Made by a program: the position numbers and the translations under genes
Shown here: positions 5,238-6,220 of the stretch, one piece after another
Layout: every line of letters begins with the position of its first letter
Position numbering within the stretch: the stretch's first letter is position 1
Source: an uncultured Mollicutes bacterium
Lineage (GTDB): Bacteria > Bacillota_I > Bacilli_A > RFN20 > CAG-826
Assembly: GCA_937893635.1 (NCBI GenBank)
Contig: CALBGF010000211.1
Span: 1-6,220, forward strand
DNA length: 6,220 nucleotides
Reading direction: 5' to 3'
The notes under the pieces: model-generated
Database searches by the model: none
Told to the model about the DNA's origin: nothing
The model's input: the letters and a program-made list of their open reading frames with translations, nothing else

Positions 5238-6220
5238 TATAATTTCTCCTTTATATTCTTACATATCACTTCTAATAATCTTGGTGGAACAGCTTCACCA
5301 ATCATATATCTTACTTGACTATCTCCAACAAAACTTGGAACATCTAAATCTGGATTAATAGAACTTAGAATAAATAATTCTCTAAGTGTTAAAACTCGAG
5401 CATCAGAATATAATCCATTCGCCATCAATCTACCTGGATGTACATTACTTTGAGATGATATCGCATCGTTTCTCATAGTAATTGTTGGTGCAGGTTTGTC
5501 CCAATCTATTCTTTTGTATGTTGCAGAATAACCTTTTAATCTTTTACCTTCTTTATTTTTTGGAAAATACACTTCATTCTCTAATGCAGAATGACCAGTT
5601 GGAGTATGTCTCATACATTCAATATGCTCTGGTATATGAGTTCTCGCAGTATGATTCTTTAAGTCAGATGTTTGTCCAGATTCTAATGATGGCAAATTAC
5701 CAATCGCTTTTCTAACGGTAATAATCTTTTGTTTTTTAGGCTCTTCAAAAGCATATTCATTATTGTACATAACGATTACAAGTCTTTTTCTACTTTGTGG
5801 AACGCCATAATCTTTAGCATTATAAACATTAACATTTATATTATACTTTGAACTATACTTCTTTCTTACAATGTATTCTATGTTAAACAAACCATTATCG
5901 TAAGGAAACTTCATAGTTAGGAATCTGTCAACATTTTCAATAATAATAATTTTTGGTTCTAACTTATCAATTATTTCAAACGCATGAAAAATCAGAAAAT
6001 TTCTTTGGTCGTTTAGCATATCATCATTAGTTTTATTTTTTCCAATTAATGATACGCCTTGACATGGTGGTGTTGCTAAAACAAAATCGACTTTTGCCTT
6101 TAAAGATGCTTTAATAATATCTTTTTTTACATTATTCTTTGTCACATCACCACAAATCATTTTACAATTTGGATGCCAATATTCATGTGTTTTTGCTCTT
6201 ATTGGTATTAATTCATTAGC
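5237..6220 (-). CDS. DNA (cytosine-5)-methyltransferase, first of the pair, 5' end cut by window edge
   Basis: This is a second m5C methyltransferase, first in the operon. The frame does not start at the internal ATG at 6160. It is open to the window edge, and the 20 extra residues, ending EYWHPNCK, align with residues 27-46 of the downstream paralogue. About 26 residues, including SAM-binding motif I, therefore lie outside. In the 327 visible residues are motif IV PPCQ (51-54, catalytic C53), VI ENV (95-97), VIII QSRKR (142-146), TRD with PTITM at about 245-249, IX RVLTLREL (275-282) and X GEAVPP (308-313). All visible catalytic motifs are canonical. Its stop overlaps the next start by one base. 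Its promoter is outside the window. Pairing with a like enzyme suggests that each modifies one strand of an asymmetric site (inference). Confidence 0.95.
   Translation of the reverse strand, partial: ANELIPIRAKTHEYWHPNCKMICGDVTKNNVKKDIIKASLKAKVDFVLATPPCQGVSLIGKNKTNDDMLNDQRNFLIFHAFEIIDKLEPKIIIIENVDRFLTMKFPYDNGLFNIEYIVRKKYSSKYNINVNVYNAKDYGVPQSRKRLVIVMYNNEYAFEEPKKQKIITVRKAIGNLPSLESGQTSDLKNHTARTHIPEHIECMRHTPTGHSALENEVYFPKNKEGKRLKGYSATYKRIDWDKPAPTITMRNDAISSQSNVHPGRLMANGLYSDARVLTLRELFILSSINPDLDVPSFVGDSQVRYMIGEAVPPRLLEVICKNIKEKL
5246..5252 (-). promoter_or_regulatory. Ribosome binding site inside the end of the upstream methyltransferase gene
   Basis: AAAGGAG on the minus strand lies 8 bases before the ATG at 5237, within the last codons of the preceding gene. 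With the one-base TAATG overlap it indicates translational coupling of the two methyltransferases. Confidence 0.8.

Noticed and set aside
5482..5715. Plus-strand open frame of 77 codons
   Set aside because: It is antisense to the target-recognition region of the upstream methyltransferase and is a shadow of its codons.
6158..6160. ATG at 6160 as the start of the upstream methyltransferase
   Set aside because: The frame stays open to the edge and the extra residues align with the paralogue, so this ATG is internal (equivalent to Met47 of the paralogue).
4194..6220. One methyltransferase gene split by a frameshift
   Set aside because: The two frames each carry their own motif IV, VI, VIII, IX and X, so they are two paralogous genes in tandem.

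Overview
The window is AT-rich bacterial DNA with strong AGGAGG-type ribosome binding sites and standard use of TGG for tryptophan. This points to a low-GC member of the Bacillota; the genus cannot be told. All the convincing genes read on the minus strand, so biological order runs from high to low coordinates. The right edge cuts the 5' end of the first gene and the left edge cuts the 3' end of the last.

From 6220 down to 2693 there is a compact three-gene restriction-modification operon. Two closely similar C5-cytosine DNA methyltransferases overlap by one base (TAATG). Sixteen bases later comes a 494-residue protein whose C-terminal part reads as a PD-(D/E)XK nuclease. Two related m5C methyltransferases plus one endonuclease is the arrangement expected for an asymmetric (type IIS-like) recognition site, where each strand needs its own methyltransferase. 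The specificity cannot be read from the sequence.

After a 133-base gap with a candidate promoter comes a membrane-anchored protein (1465-2559). It joins a DUF4352-like extracytoplasmic domain to a C-terminal cyclophilin-like domain.

The 609-base stretch from 856 to 1464 has no intact gene of ordinary size but is not empty. It holds a 183-bp MITE-like element (1103-1285) with perfect 17-bp terminal inverted repeats, flanked directly by a perfect 9-bp target duplication (ATCTCCATA). Excising it in silico joins a plus-strand reading frame of about 43 codons (1027-1102 plus 1295-1350), possibly the tail of a dead gene. The stretch also holds a 12-bp perfect hairpin in the leader of the last gene, a weaker hairpin at 1337-1361 and a 22-codon minus-strand frame.

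From 855 to the left edge there is an open frame of 285 codons without a stop. It has the signature of a PDDEXK_4-type nuclease (E28, D71, E84-N-K86) and its C-terminus lies outside the window. The whole looks like part of a defence or accessory region: a restriction-modification operon, a second nuclease, and debris of mobile elements between them.
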